NCBI RefSeq assembly: GCF_016774335.1
Contig: NZ_JAETWA010000013.1
Location: forward strand, 39,777-103,776
Direction: 5' to 3'
Source of the DNA: Luteimonas saliphila
GTDB taxonomy: Bacteria; Pseudomonadota; Gammaproteobacteria; Xanthomonadales; Xanthomonadaceae
DNA length: 64,000 nucleotides
Shown: positions 63,923 through 64,000 of the stretch, one piece after another
Layout of the letters: every line of letters begins with the position of its first letter
Position numbering within the stretch: the stretch's first letter is position 1
Program-made: the position numbers and the translations under genes
Notes under the pieces: model-generated
Database searches by the model: none
What the model was told of the DNA's origin: nothing
Seen by the model: only the letters and a program-made list of their open reading frames with translations

Positions 63923-64000
63923 CGTGGCCCGTGCGCGATGGCGCGCGAACGCATCGCGTGCCGGCGCGGGGCTGGTGGCTCGTCGCTGGAGCGGTCGCGG

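Overview
The window is GC-rich chromosomal DNA from a gammaproteobacterium of the Xanthomonadaceae, most like Lysobacter or Luteimonas. The pointers are a rpmF-fabH-fabD-fabG-acpP-fabF-pabB-mltG-tmk-holB-pilZ run, a type IV pilus PilZ protein beside holB, a Kdo kinase (KdkA), rpoE-rseA-mucD, and many small palindromic intergenic repeats. The genus is inferred from gene content and order, not from a marker gene search. Almost every gene is housekeeping or envelope related. I see no prophage, CRISPR array, secretion cluster or biosynthetic cluster.

Layout. 1-2646: envelope stress regulon (rpoE, rseA, mucD) with a sigma-E type promoter before rpoE. 2814-6334: a FadJ-like beta-oxidation enzyme, a secreted DUF4380 protein and pilZ. 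6331-17085: one long minus-strand block of fatty acid, folate, cell-wall and DNA replication genes (yceD, rpmF, fabH, fabD, fabG, acpP, fabF, pabB, mltG, tmk, holB, pilZ), interrupted between fabF and pabB by a large inverted repeat. 17219-24652: a small membrane protein, Maf, a GT39 glycosyltransferase, and a MoxR / DUF58 / transglutaminase operon followed by an Slp lipoprotein. 24747-28935: HIT hydrolase, recR, ybaB, dnaX, then tRNA-Ser(GGA) and the 4.5S RNA gene. 29036-36064: a lipoprotein with a TonB-like domain, a beta-propeller protein, moaE-moaD-moaC-DUF1801-moaA, a metallo-beta-lactamase protein, kdkA, and a divergent heptosyltransferase-like gene. 36323-42402: DUF6165, tRNA-Ser(CGA), a PQQ-type sugar dehydrogenase overlapping a DUF2231 membrane gene, a sigma-54-like promoter before a 39-codon ORF, and a GH9 glycosidase with a LacI-type operator. 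42576-49076: xerD, an RDD protein, a Kef-type antiporter plus sirtuin, metY and an AraC/GyrI-like regulator. 49161-57125: a 182-bp duplication carrying a diverged copy of the ClpB tail, clpB with a sigma-32-like promoter, DUF4166, an NCS2 permease and a TonB-dependent receptor. 57377-63922: pgeF-rluD, bamD, a VKOR-thioredoxin fusion, nadE, and a ccdAB toxin-antitoxin pair with an operator palindrome.

Many adjacent genes overlap by ATGA, GTGA or TGATG (rpoE/rseA, tmk/holB, holB/pilZ, moaC/moaD, moaA/MBL, the sugar dehydrogenase/DUF2231 pair, rluD/pgeF, ccdA/ccdB), which implies operons with coupled translation. The less ordinary material lies between genes and in a few variant proteins: a PabB with the PIAGT signature of anthranilate synthases, a 7-bp tandem repeat directly before the HIT gene start, the ClpB-tail duplication, a duplicated tRNA-Ser 3' end, and several REP or MITE-like families. 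I found no clearly new multi-gene system. The best candidates for unexplored biology are the dehydrogenase/DUF2231 pair, the propeller/lipoprotein pair behind the moa genes, and the sigma-54-like small ORF.
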